In this document: positions 15,741 through 22,591 of the stretch, piece after piece
How the letters are laid out: every line of letters starts with the position of its first letter
Position numbering within the stretch: the stretch's first letter is position 1
From: Gordonia spumicola
GTDB taxonomy: Bacteria > Actinomycetota > Actinomycetes > Mycobacteriales > Mycobacteriaceae
DNA: 64,000 nt
Direction: 5' to 3'
NCBI RefSeq assembly: GCF_009932475.1
Contig: NZ_BJOV01000001.1
Coordinates: 124,001 to 188,000 of the forward strand
The notes under the pieces: generated by a model
Seen by the model: the letters and a program-made list of their open reading frames with translations, nothing else
The model's database searches: none
What the model was told of the DNA's origin: nothing
Position numbers and translations under genes: made by a program

Positions 15741-16577
15741 TTAGGCGGTGGTGATCTTGACCAGTGCGGCCGGGTTGGTGAACGCGAAGCCGACGCGGAT
15801 CTTGGCGCGCAGTGCGATGCGGTCGCTGGTGAAGAACGTAGAGGCGTCCGATTCGAGGCTGGCCTGTTCGCGGATCACCAGGTGCGCGTATCGCGAGTCG
15901 ATACCCCACACCGTCTTCGCGGGCACCTGGGTGGAGACGAGGAGCGGGCGGCCGAGGATCTGGCGGACGGCCGGGTTCGTCGGGTCGGGCTGCAGCAGTG
16001 GCCGCGTCGACGTCGACGTCTCCTTGATGTCGGTGAGCTGGGCGGCGACGGTCGGGTTGGCGATCCACGCGGTGATCGATCCGTTGGCGGCTGCGGACAG
16101 GTAGTCGGCGGCGTTGAACGGGTCGATGTCCTCGAAGCCCGCGGTGGCGACGGCGAGTGTGGAGACACCGGCGAGGGTCGCCAGTCCTTCCGGGGCACCG
16201 GCGCCGGTCTGGTCGGTGCAGAGTGCGGCGTCGATCTTGCGGGACAGGTCGCGGACGAGTCCGTCGCCGATGACTTGCTGGGCTGCGGGGCTCGAGTCGG
16301 CGGCGAGCTCGGAGGTGAAGACGGTGAGGCCGCCGAGCTTGCGGGGCGTGCAGACGACTTCGTCGAGGGTGTTGGTCGACTGGGCGAACTCTGCGCCTTC
16401 GGCGACCCATCCGGCGGTGGGGTCGTCGGAGACGACGGGGAACCGGATCTCGTGGGTGGCGATCGACAGGGGGCTCAACGCCTGTCCGGCGATCGACTGT
16501 TCCATGAGCGGCTGGATGACGAGCTGGCCGACGGTGGCGTCGGAGAGGATCTGATTGTGTGTTGCGGTGGTTGCCAC
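15741..16577 (-). CDS. HK97-fold phage major capsid protein
   Basis: The 278-residue protein has the order of features expected of an HK97 coat: an N-terminal arm (MATTATHNQILSDATVGQLV), EIRFPVVSDDPTAGWVAEGAEF in the E-loop region, a P-domain with a long helix (SSPAAQQVIGDGLVRDLSRKIDAALCT), ITAWIANPTVAAQL, and a C-terminal RAKIRVGFAFTNPAALVKI strand. It lacks a long N-terminal delta domain, so assembly probably depends on the separate scaffold-like gene upstream. The GTG start at 16577 has AAGGAG 6 bp upstream. Shell formation is its role; whether the shell is complete or hijacked is unknown. Confidence 0.88.
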   Translation of the reverse strand: MATTATHNQILSDATVGQLVIQPLMEQSIAGQALSPLSIATHEIRFPVVSDDPTAGWVAEGAEFAQSTNTLDEVVCTPRKLGGLTVFTSELAADSSPAAQQVIGDGLVRDLSRKIDAALCTDQTGAGAPEGLATLAGVSTLAVATAGFEDIDPFNAADYLSAAANGSITAWIANPTVAAQLTDIKETSTSTRPLLQPDPTNPAVRQILGRPLLVSTQVPAKTVWGIDSRYAHLVIREQASLESDASTFFTSDRIALRAKIRVGFAFTNPAALVKITTA

Positions 16578-16772
16578 GATGGGCTCCTTACGGTGTGGCG
16601 GCGGCGCGAAAGTCTTCGCGGGGTGTGCCGCGTGAAGTGATGGGTTGTGCGCGCTGGTGTTCCGCCTGGGGATTCGTCAGCGTGGCCGCCCGCCGGGGGC
16701 GTAAGGGTGCGGGTCGCGGTCTGGCTCCGGGCCGGTGGTCGCGGGTCTCGCGGGCTGGGTGGGCCGGAGGGC

Positions 16773-16814
16773 GGCCCCGGCACCCTCGCAGGAGGGCAAA
16801 TTGGTGCCGGGGCC
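16773..16814 (-). other. Hairpin between scaffold and capsid genes
   Basis: Arms ggccccggcacc (16773-16784) and ggtgccggggcc (16803-16814) form a 12-bp stem, with a small inner stem CCCT/AGGG. It sits in the 277-bp gap before the capsid gene and could act as a partial terminator or processing site that sets the scaffold to capsid ratio. The rest of the gap holds no gene I can support. Confidence 0.5.
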
Positions 16815-16854
16815 TGGCGGCCCAACCAGTGTCGAGTCTAGTCGGGCAGGCCGG

Positions 16855-17478
16855 TTAGCTCGGCGTCCTCGGCGTTTGAACGAAGATGACATCCTGGTCT
16901 GGCCGTTGATGTCCGGCTGAGGGGTTCTGGATGACGTCGGTCCAGCTCCGACCCCGGGGAGCTTCCTCGAGCGGTGATGCGCCGGGCCGAAGGGACTCGA
17001 CGGGCCGGTCGGTCGGCGGCCGAGTCGGCTCGGGCTGGTAGTCGACACCGAGTTTGGGGCGGGCCTCGACGATGCGGGAGGCGTGCTCGGCGACCAGGTC
17101 CGCGTCGATGCTGCCGTCGTCGGCGCGCAGAGCGTCCATCAAGGCTCCGGCTTCGGGGTCGTGGAACCGGAACAGGTCCTCGGCGTCGTCGAGGTGCTCG
17201 CCCGCCAGGCGGATGACGTCGGCGCGTTGCGCGGCGTCGTAGCGGGCGGCAAGGTCGGCGGCCTGCTGCTCGGCGGCCTTAGCTCGGGCGCGCAGCGTCT
17301 GGTTCTCCCGCTTGAGTCGTCGGACGTCGGCGATCGATGCAGTGCCGTCGTCGGGGGGCGCCGGGTGCCGTTCGGCGTTGCGTTCACGAGTCCGGTGGGT
17401 GTCTGCCTGCTGGACACCCTCCGGTCCTGTTTCGGCCGGATCTGCCGGGTCGTCGATGGGGGTGGTGGGGTCAGTCAT
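16855..17478 (-). CDS. Phage scaffold-like protein
   Basis: From ATG 17478 it has 207 residues, strongly charged: a disordered acidic/Pro N-terminus (1-45), a coiled-coil (about 50-90; RRLKRENQTLRARAKAAEQQ), an alpha-helical middle (RADVIRLAGEHLDDAEDLF), and a Pro/Arg-rich C-terminus. This architecture and the position directly before the major capsid gene are typical of actinophage scaffolding proteins. Identity is by architecture and context rather than a unique motif. It overlaps the upstream gene by 8 nt (ATGACTGA). Confidence 0.75.
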   Translation of the reverse strand: MTDPTTPIDDPADPAETGPEGVQQADTHRTRERNAERHPAPPDDGTASIADVRRLKRENQTLRARAKAAEQQAADLAARYDAAQRADVIRLAGEHLDDAEDLFRFHDPEAGALMDALRADDGSIDADLVAEHASRIVEARPKLGVDYQPEPTRPPTDRPVESLRPGASPLEEAPRGRSWTDVIQNPSAGHQRPDQDVIFVQTPRTPS

Positions 17479-17947
17479 GGTGCTTCTCCTGTTCGAGAGT
17501 GTGGTCGATCTGGGGTTGTCCGTCGGCGCGCAGTGAGGCGTCGTCGAGGTCGAGTTCGCGGTAGCGGACCGCGGACGATTGCAGGCGGGTGATGAGGCGG
17601 TCACGTTCCCCGCCGATGTGCTCGTCGATGGCTCCGATGGTCTCCTTGAGCGACGGCATGATCACGCTGGCGATCAGCTCGTCCCTGTCGAGGTGCCCGA
17701 TGGTCTCGTCGATGGTCTGCATGAACGCGAGAGCGAGCTGGACGAGGCCGTCGTCGATCCCGTCAGGCCGGTGTGAGCCGACGCGCAGGAACTCCCGGAT
17801 GATCGCGGCGGGCGCGTCGACGTCGTTGTCGAGATACCGGGCGGTCAGTCCGGCGACGAGCGACAGCTGGTCCGGCGTTGGCCGGTAGTAGTCGAGGAAC
17901 GCGCCGCCGATCGGCGCGTACGGGTCGACGGGCGGTAGGTGGTCCAT
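17471..17947 (-). CDS. Unknown phage-type protein upstream of scaffold
   Basis: This 158-residue, helix-rich, acidic protein starts MDHLPPVDPYAPIGGAFLDYYRP and contains two helical blocks (QLSLVAGLTARYLDNDVD and IDETIGHLDRDELIASVIMP), ending QEKHHD. It overlaps the scaffold gene by 8 nt and follows the WhiB-like gene with a possible GTGA overlap (GTG 17953), so it belongs to the same operon. It might be a minor structural or head-assembly factor. I do not recognise it. Confidence 0.65.
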   Translation of the reverse strand: MDHLPPVDPYAPIGGAFLDYYRPTPDQLSLVAGLTARYLDNDVDAPAAIIREFLRVGSHRPDGIDDGLVQLALAFMQTIDETIGHLDRDELIASVIMPSLKETIGAIDEHIGGERDRLITRLQSSAVRYRELDLDDASLRADGQPQIDHTLEQEKHHD

Positions 17948-17949
17948 TT

Positions 17950-18282
17950 TCACGATGCCTCCTTGATGGGTCGTCCGCGCCGTCGTCTCTGCGCGGGAGT
18001 CCGGCCGCCGACGACACCGTCGGGCCGCCACCGGACACCCGGGGTGTCTACCCACGCGGTACGGCACAGGTCGAGGACTGGGCACTGGCGGCAGATCCGT
18101 TCGGCTTCGGCGTGCCGGGCGGCGACAGTGCCGGGTGACTCGGTGTCGTGGTCGATCGGGTCGAACACCGTGTGTCGGCCCGTGCAGGCCGCGCCGGTCA
18201 GGTTCGGAGTATCGGCCAGCACACTCTTAGCCAACTCGAACCAGGGCGGATCGACGAGGCGAACCGACGGTGGGCGCGCCAC
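17950..18282 (-). CDS. WhiB-like iron-sulfur regulator of the element
   Basis: The 110-residue protein has four cysteines in the WhiB pattern: C33, then C64-x2-C67-x5-C73 (CRQCPVLDLC), ligands for a [4Fe-4S] cluster. The usual G[VI]WGG turn is here GVRWRPDGVVGGRTPAQRRRR, a divergent version followed by a basic DNA-binding tail. Phage-borne WhiB proteins are known, for example WhiBTM4, which interferes with host WhiB2 and superinfection. Here it may control late genes or alter host sigma-factor use. It lies in the middle of the minus-strand operon. Confidence 0.85.
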   Translation of the reverse strand: MARPPSVRLVDPPWFELAKSVLADTPNLTGAACTGRHTVFDPIDHDTESPGTVAARHAEAERICRQCPVLDLCRTAWVDTPGVRWRPDGVVGGRTPAQRRRRGRPIKEAS

Positions 18283-18285
18283 GGG

Positions 18286-18471
18286 TCAGCACTCCCCGGC
18301 GGGCGGCATGGGGACGGTGGTCAGTCCGTAGCCCAGCGGCGGCACCGCGTAGACGAGTGATGCGGTCGTGTTGTCGACGACGAGGGCGCGGCCGGTGTCT
18401 TGGTCCCACGCTTCGACGGTCCGGCCGTGGGCGTCTCGGGCGTGGGAATGGTTGTCGATGATGATGTTCAT
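18286..18471 (-). CDS. Small protein coupled to the primase gene
   Basis: This 61-residue protein starts MNIIIDNHSHARDAHGRT. Its ATG overlaps the primase stop (ATGA, 18468-18471), which supports it as real. It is largely beta and polar, with a repeated hydrophobic pattern (GRALVVDNTTASLVYAVPPL), and ends 3 bp before the WhiB-like start. Function unknown. Confidence 0.6.
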   Translation of the reverse strand: MNIIIDNHSHARDAHGRTVEAWDQDTGRALVVDNTTASLVYAVPPLGYGLTTVPMPPAGEC

Positions 18472-20426
18472 GCTGCGTCCTCCTGGGGTTCGTTGCATGA
18501 GAGGTGGCGGTCGCCTTGACCGGATGTGACCGGGAGCCCGCATACGGTGCAGACGGGGTCGGTGAGTTGGGGTTGGCGGCACGTCGGCATGTCGAGATGG
18601 AGTCCTGCGCGCTGGTCGTCGGGATCAGTGAGCGGCAGACCACACGCTCGGCACTCCATAGATTCCCCATTGATTCCATTGGTTCCCGTCTCTGAATCCC
18701 TGGAATCTTCGGAACCTATGGGGGAATCTATGGACCAGAACCACGACGCACCCTTGCCGAAACCCGACTTTTCTGTCCGGATTCCTGAGCCTCGTTTCGA
18801 GCGGGCCTTCTTGACCGCGTTGTCAGTCAGGCCAGCCGAGCGGGTGTGCTTCAACACGTCGGCCGCCGGTGCCGAGCCTCCACATTCCGCCAGGTAGGTG
18901 GTGACGATCCTGATGATGCTCGACCTATCGTCCCCGTCGTCGAACGTGGGCTCGGATAGCAGCTCGCGAGCATCCCGGCCGTCGACACCGAGCCAGTCCA
19001 CCCGTGCGACGTCCGTCCCCTCCGCTGACACCAGCTGGTACCGCAACGACTCCGGAGGCGGCCCAAGGTTCGACTTCGTCGACGCCAGGACACGGACCTT
19101 GCCGGTCTCGTCGTCAGGGTCAGCAGCAACCAGCATTCCGGCGCGCGCGGCACCGACGATGCCGATCGACCCGCCACCGCGGTACAACGGGTCACCACCC
19201 TTGGCCTTGTTCAAGTGACGCAGCAGCAACACCGTGCAGCCGGTCTCATCCGCCATCGTCGCGAGCGCCGACAGGACTCGCCGAATGTCCTGGTCCTTGT
19301 GAGAGTCAACCTTGCCCGGCAGGTACGCCATCAGGACGTCGACGATCAACAAGCGTGCGGACGTCTGCCGGATCAACTGCTCGAGCTGGCGGACGTCGCC
19401 GAGCGTCGGCGGAACGAGCGTCCCATCCTCCAACGTGATGCCCTGCACCGCGTGGACACGGGTCACGTCGGCACCAGCAGCGTCCAGGCGCGGCCTGACA
19501 GTGTCGGCAAGACCGTCTTCGCCGGACAGGAGAATCACGTCGCCGGGAGTCGTACAGGTGGTGTTGTCGGGCCATGTGCCGCCGTTGGTGATCGTCGCGG
19601 CGAAGGTGAGTGCGAGCGTCGACTTACCGAGCGACGGGTCACCGTCCAACGTGACGAGCTTCCCGGCAGGCATACGCCCCGGCCACAACCACGTGATCCG
19701 CTCCGGTTTGACGTCGGAGAGCCGGACAGACTGCAACGACGGGCCGGTGGCCTGTTCGGCGACGACGACGAACTCGGCAAGGTCATGCCCGGCGAGGATG
19801 TGGTCGGCCGCGTCCTTGCCGGTCTTGGCCTCCACGATGACTGTCGACTCAGCGACCCCTGCGAGCAGCTCGACGACCTGCTGTGCGTGTCGGCGGCCGG
19901 GCCCATCCTTGTCAGCGACGACGATCACCGGACGCCCGCGAAGTGGTTCCAGATCAGCCAGGTGAGCCTTCCCCGCCCCCTGCGCCGCACAGACAGCGGG
20001 ATAGCCGGTCGTCTCGACCGCGAGGACGTCGTTCTCGCCCTCGACGAAGTACACCGGCAACGTCGTTTCGGCCGGCAACCCTTCGGCGTGGAACAGGCTG
20101 GTGTCCTTGGTGTCGCCGGACTGGCGGAACTTCTTGAACGGATCCCGGTGAACGATTCGGCCTCCGCCGTAGCGGTAGTTGACGCCGGACCGGTTGTCGT
20201 ACAGGTCCGCGAGCGTGAGGCCGAGCGCGTCGAGGACGTCGCTGGTCGGGTCGGAGTGGGAGTTGATGAGGACGCGGCCAGGTAGGTGCAGGATCGACAC
20301 GGATCGGTCGGTGTCGCTGTGCCCAGGTGCCTGTGCGGCGGCCCGCCCGCCCGACTTCTCGTCGACGCGGCAACCATGTTTGTGGAGTGCGTCTACGAGA
20401 CGCTGGTAGGCGTTCGTGGGTGTCAT
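18468..20426 (-). CDS. Phage/satellite primase-helicase (TOPRIM plus RepA/RecA-like ATPase)
   Basis: This 652-residue replication protein has several parts. It starts with a CHC2-like N-terminus. A TOPRIM core follows, with VEGENDVLA (E130) and VVADKDGPG (D172, D174). A RecA-type helicase domain has Walker A GDPSLGKST (262-270), Walker B LLIVDVLMA and a LLRHLNKAK segment. The region after about 500 is winged-helix-like, and two C-terminal CxxC groups (CRACG, CTVCG) end it. It resembles primase-polymerase/RepA-like proteins that start replication of phages and satellites. It probably replicates the excised element from a nearby origin; the nested repeat at 20488-20605 is a candidate. Confidence 0.85.
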   Translation of the reverse strand: MTPTNAYQRLVDALHKHGCRVDEKSGGRAAAQAPGHSDTDRSVSILHLPGRVLINSHSDPTSDVLDALGLTLADLYDNRSGVNYRYGGGRIVHRDPFKKFRQSGDTKDTSLFHAEGLPAETTLPVYFVEGENDVLAVETTGYPAVCAAQGAGKAHLADLEPLRGRPVIVVADKDGPGRRHAQQVVELLAGVAESTVIVEAKTGKDAADHILAGHDLAEFVVVAEQATGPSLQSVRLSDVKPERITWLWPGRMPAGKLVTLDGDPSLGKSTLALTFAATITNGGTWPDNTTCTTPGDVILLSGEDGLADTVRPRLDAAGADVTRVHAVQGITLEDGTLVPPTLGDVRQLEQLIRQTSARLLIVDVLMAYLPGKVDSHKDQDIRRVLSALATMADETGCTVLLLRHLNKAKGGDPLYRGGGSIGIVGAARAGMLVAADPDDETGKVRVLASTKSNLGPPPESLRYQLVSAEGTDVARVDWLGVDGRDARELLSEPTFDDGDDRSSIIRIVTTYLAECGGSAPAADVLKHTRSAGLTDNAVKKARSKRGSGIRTEKSGFGKGASWFWSIDSPIGSEDSRDSETGTNGINGESMECRACGLPLTDPDDQRAGLHLDMPTCRQPQLTDPVCTVCGLPVTSGQGDRHLSCNEPQEDAA

Positions 20427-20487
20427 CAGGAGGTCGTTTCTCGGGGCAGCATCCGACTCAGCGGACCTGCCCCGGTGGTCGGGGTCG

Positions 20488-20605
20488 GTCGGTGCTGAGC
20501 GGGAGCCTCCTGGACCACTCCGCTCGGTTCCCTACCCCGCTGCCGCCTGGGCAACCAAAGGGCAGGGAACCTTGCTAAGAACAGAGACTACCGCTCAGCA
20601 CCGAC
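20488..20605 (-). other. Nested inverted repeat before the primase gene (possible origin or structured RNA)
   Basis: GTCGGTGCTGAGCGG (20488-20502) is perfectly complementary to CCGCTCAGCACCGAC (20591-20605). Inside, ggttccct (20526-20533) pairs with agggaacc (20564-20571). The whole can form a 15-bp stem carrying an 8-bp inner hairpin, 62 bp upstream of the primase start, in a 187-bp gap without a gene. It may be the element's replication origin, a 5' UTR structure or a terminator for upstream genes. Confidence 0.55.
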
Positions 20606-20613
20606 AGAGCGGG

Positions 20614-21126
20614 TTAGGCGGACTCGGCGAGATCAGCGGCGGCGGTGAGGCGTTCAGCGACGAGCCGCGCTTCGGCCGGAGTGAACCGCCACCAGGACGC
20701 GGTCTGGTACTCGATCCGACCAGGGGCGACCTCCTTCGGCGAGGAGCCGTCGAACACGACGAGCGTGCGGTCCGGGTATGCCGAGGTTTTCCGAAGGCGT
20801 ACCGAGCACCGCGACCGCCACACAGTGTCAGCGGTGCCGATCGCCGGGTGAGCCTCGGACGTGACGAGGGCATGGTCTGAGAAGTAGCCTGCGGAGCCGT
20901 CCGGCCACACGTAGTCGTTGCTCGGGTGTGCCCACGTCGGGCGTGGCGGCATCCCCGGCACTTTGTCGGCGGCGCCATCGTGGTGGACGATGTCGGCGAT
21001 CTCGTCGGACTCGGCGACCATGCAGTCCCACAAGGCGTACTCGGGCGTACGGTCCTCGGGCGTACGGTCGTCGGCATCCTCGTCGAGGACGCCCGGCGTG
21101 CTGGTGGTGACGAGATTGCCGCTCAC
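20614..21126 (-). CDS. Unknown element protein
   Basis: From GTG 21126 (GTGA overlap with the preceding small gene) it has 170 residues. It is rich in acidic residues at the N-terminus (DEDADDRTPEDRTPE) with Trp/His-rich segments (DYVWPDGSAGYFSDHALV) and a C-terminal block (QTASWWRFTPAEARLVAERLTAAADLAES). The order of beta-rich core then helix suggests a folded domain, but I do not recognise it. It belongs to the early minus-strand operon between the excisionase-like gene and the primase. Confidence 0.6.
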   Translation of the reverse strand: MSGNLVTTSTPGVLDEDADDRTPEDRTPEYALWDCMVAESDEIADIVHHDGAADKVPGMPPRPTWAHPSNDYVWPDGSAGYFSDHALVTSEAHPAIGTADTVWRSRCSVRLRKTSAYPDRTLVVFDGSSPKEVAPGRIEYQTASWWRFTPAEARLVAERLTAAADLAESA

Positions 21127-21239
21127 GCGATCACCTCGGCGAAGTCCAGGAGTTCGGAGATCGAGGCGGGGGTGAGGGCCGCGACGTCGGCGGCGATGGC
21201 GTCGAGGTGGTGTTCGACGGTGTGGGCGGGTACGGTCAC
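21123..21239 (-). CDS. 38-residue protein, coupled on both sides
   Basis: This very short gene reads GTG...TGA as MTVPAHTVEHHLDAIAADVA followed by LTPASISELLDFAEVIA. It is supported by GTGA overlaps at both ends: its GTG overlaps the stop of the gene at 21236 and its TGA overlaps the GTG of the gene at 20614. It is amphipathic and helical in character. It may be a regulator or an accessory subunit of a neighbour; no homolog is known to me. Confidence 0.5.
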   Translation of the reverse strand: MTVPAHTVEHHLDAIAADVAALTPASISELLDFAEVIA

Positions 21240-21667
21240 GATGGATCTGCTTCCTGGTGGTTGTGGTTCTGGTAGCCCTCAGTGGTCGTCTTGGCGGAAG
21301 ACACTGGGGGCTTCTTGCTGTTCGGAGTCGGTGACACGTTGTCACTGACCTGCGTCTTGGCTGCACGGCCGCAACGACCGTGCAGGTCGTCAACTGTTGT
21401 GTTTTTCCCAACGGTTGACGCATGGTCACCATGACCATGCAGGTCGTCAACCGCGGTCATGGTGACCGTGGTTGCTGCGCGGAGTTGAACTCCGTGCAGG
21501 CTCTGCGGCTTGCTGTCCGAGGTCGTGGACAACTTGTCCCTGACCTTTCTGGGCTGACACCGGAGAATCGATGTCAGTGAAACGTTGTCACTGACATCGA
21601 CGAGGTCCTCGGTGTTGTCGTCGGGCGGGTACCCGAGACCGAGGTCGGCGTGGTCGTCGGCGTTCAT
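21236..21667 (-). CDS. Repeat-containing hydrophilic protein of the element
   Basis: This 143-residue protein starts 1 bp after the stop of the excisionase-like gene and ends in a GTGA overlap. It is hydrophilic and probably disordered, with internal repeats: VSDNVSLTS, VRDKLSTTS, VSDNVSPTP, and two VDDLHG units (TAVDDLHGHGDHASTVGKN and TTVDDLHGRCGRAAK). The DNA beneath is full of palindromes, so the coding sequence may be secondary to a cis-acting site. The gene is supported by its tight fit in the operon. Confidence 0.55.
   Translation of the reverse strand: MNADDHADLGLGYPPDDNTEDLVDVSDNVSLTSILRCQPRKVRDKLSTTSDSKPQSLHGVQLRAATTVTMTAVDDLHGHGDHASTVGKNTTVDDLHGRCGRAAKTQVSDNVSPTPNSKKPPVSSAKTTTEGYQNHNHQEADPS
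21331..21600. repeat. Cluster of direct and inverted repeats inside the early operon
   Basis: GTGACACGTTGTCACTGAC (21331-21349) recurs as GTGAAACGTTGTCACTGAC near 21577-21595, with an imperfect third copy around 21526-21544. gaccgtgcaggtcgtcaac (21376-21394) recurs as gaccatgcaggtcgtcaac (21433-21451). The largest palindrome has 13-bp arms tcgatgtcagtga (21568-21580 and 21588-21600). catggtca/tgaccatg is another. The density resembles iterons or a centromere-like site. Confidence 0.6.
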
Positions 21668-21668
21668 C

Positions 21669-21893
21669 TCAGGCGGCGTCCGGCCCGTTGCTGGCGGCTT
21701 CCTGGGCGGCCAGCCAGTCGAGGACGGTCGACTGGCGCCACCGGCGGGAGCCGTTCATCTTGAACGACTTCGGGCCGATGCCCTTGGAGTCCCACGCGCG
21801 GATCGTCCCGTGCGTGGAGCCGATCAGGTCGGCGACCTGCTTGGCGGTCAGGATCCGGTCGACTAGTCCGGTGTTGGTCATGTTCTCGCTCAT
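21669..21893 (-). CDS. Excisionase-like HTH_17/AlpA-type DNA-binding protein
   Basis: The 74-residue protein has a MerR/AlpA-type winged HTH: LTAKQVADLIGSTHGTIRAWDSKGIGPKSFKMNGSRRWRQSTVLDWLA. Such proteins in integrated elements serve as excisionases (recombination directionality factors) or early activators. It is the first gene of the leftward operon and is divergent from the repressor gene, with an operator-like palindrome between. Direct proof of the excision role is not in the sequence. Confidence 0.75.
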   Translation of the reverse strand: MSENMTNTGLVDRILTAKQVADLIGSTHGTIRAWDSKGIGPKSFKMNGSRRWRQSTVLDWLAAQEAASNGPDAA

Positions 21894-21911
21894 CCCATTC
21901 TCCGTTCGATA

Positions 21912-21943
21912 TCAGTTCGTGTTTCCTGATGAACACGAACTGA
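21912..21943. promoter_or_regulatory. Operator-like palindrome between divergent repressor and excisionase-like genes
   Basis: TCAGTTCGTGTT (21912-21923) and its perfect complement AACACGAACTGA (21932-21943) flank an 8-bp spacer. The site lies in the 104-bp divergent control region, 19 bp from the excisionase-like start, where the element's repressor is expected to bind. Confidence 0.65.
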
Positions 21944-21997
21944 GATAAGCACATTCCTGCGTAGACTGTCAACACGTTAGCGACTAGAGTTTGTTGC

Positions 21998-22591
21998 ATG
22001 AGTGATTCGAGCCCCGAAATTGATGCACCCAAACTCGATGACCAGCGTTTTGCAGAGAACATGAAGGCGATCCGCATAAGTCGCGGGATGAGCCAGTCGG
22101 ACCTTGTCGAAGCGCTGCGTGCGCTCGGGTGGACCTCGGTGTTTCAAACCACCGTGTCGAGGATCGAGAACGGAGACCGGCCTGTCAGATACGGCGAGTC
22201 CCGAGTCATTGCCAGAGCCCTCGGTGTCCATGCTGAACGCTTCCTTCTCCCCGCTCAGGATCAGGAGCTTGCGAGCAAGCTCGCAGCTGCGCGACTTGCT
22301 GTGCGCGACAACAACAACGGCATCGTTGGCCTCGCTTTGAACATGGCGAGGGCTCGACGCGCACTCGAACGTGTCATCGACGACGCACGGGCAAACGGAT
22401 TTGAGCCGACCGATCTACCGTCATCTGGGCCGGACGAATGGGTCGAGCTCGTGCCGGTCAGCGTCAGCGATGAACTCGCGCTCGCGCTGGAGGCGCTGGA
22501 GCAGATGACCCCGGAATCAGCCGTCCGGACTGGTCTGGAAGTGGATGAACGCGCCGAACAGCGAGCGAAGGCAAATCGTGACGCGCCGTAA
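21998..22591 (+). CDS. XRE-family (Cro/cI-like) repressor
   Basis: The 197-residue protein has an N-terminal lambda-repressor-type HTH (residues 17-75): RFAENMKAIRISRGMSQSDL, then an extended loop, TVSRIENGDRPVRYGESRVIARALGV. A helical C-terminal part (88-197) is of unknown fold, possibly for dimer formation or signal sensing, with no RecA-dependent autocleavage Ala-Gly/Ser-Lys pattern that I can see. It is divergent from the leftward operon and overlaps the integrase start region, so repressor and integrase are probably co-transcribed. Confidence 0.85.
   Translation: MSDSSPEIDAPKLDDQRFAENMKAIRISRGMSQSDLVEALRALGWTSVFQTTVSRIENGDRPVRYGESRVIARALGVHAERFLLPAQDQELASKLAAARLAVRDNNNGIVGLALNMARARRALERVIDDARANGFEPTDLPSSGPDEWVELVPVSVSDELALALEALEQMTPESAVRTGLEVDERAEQRAKANRDAP

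Noticed and set aside
15738..16640. 300-residue plus-strand frame over the capsid gene
   Set aside because: Gly/Val/Asp-rich shadow of the major capsid gene on the other strand.
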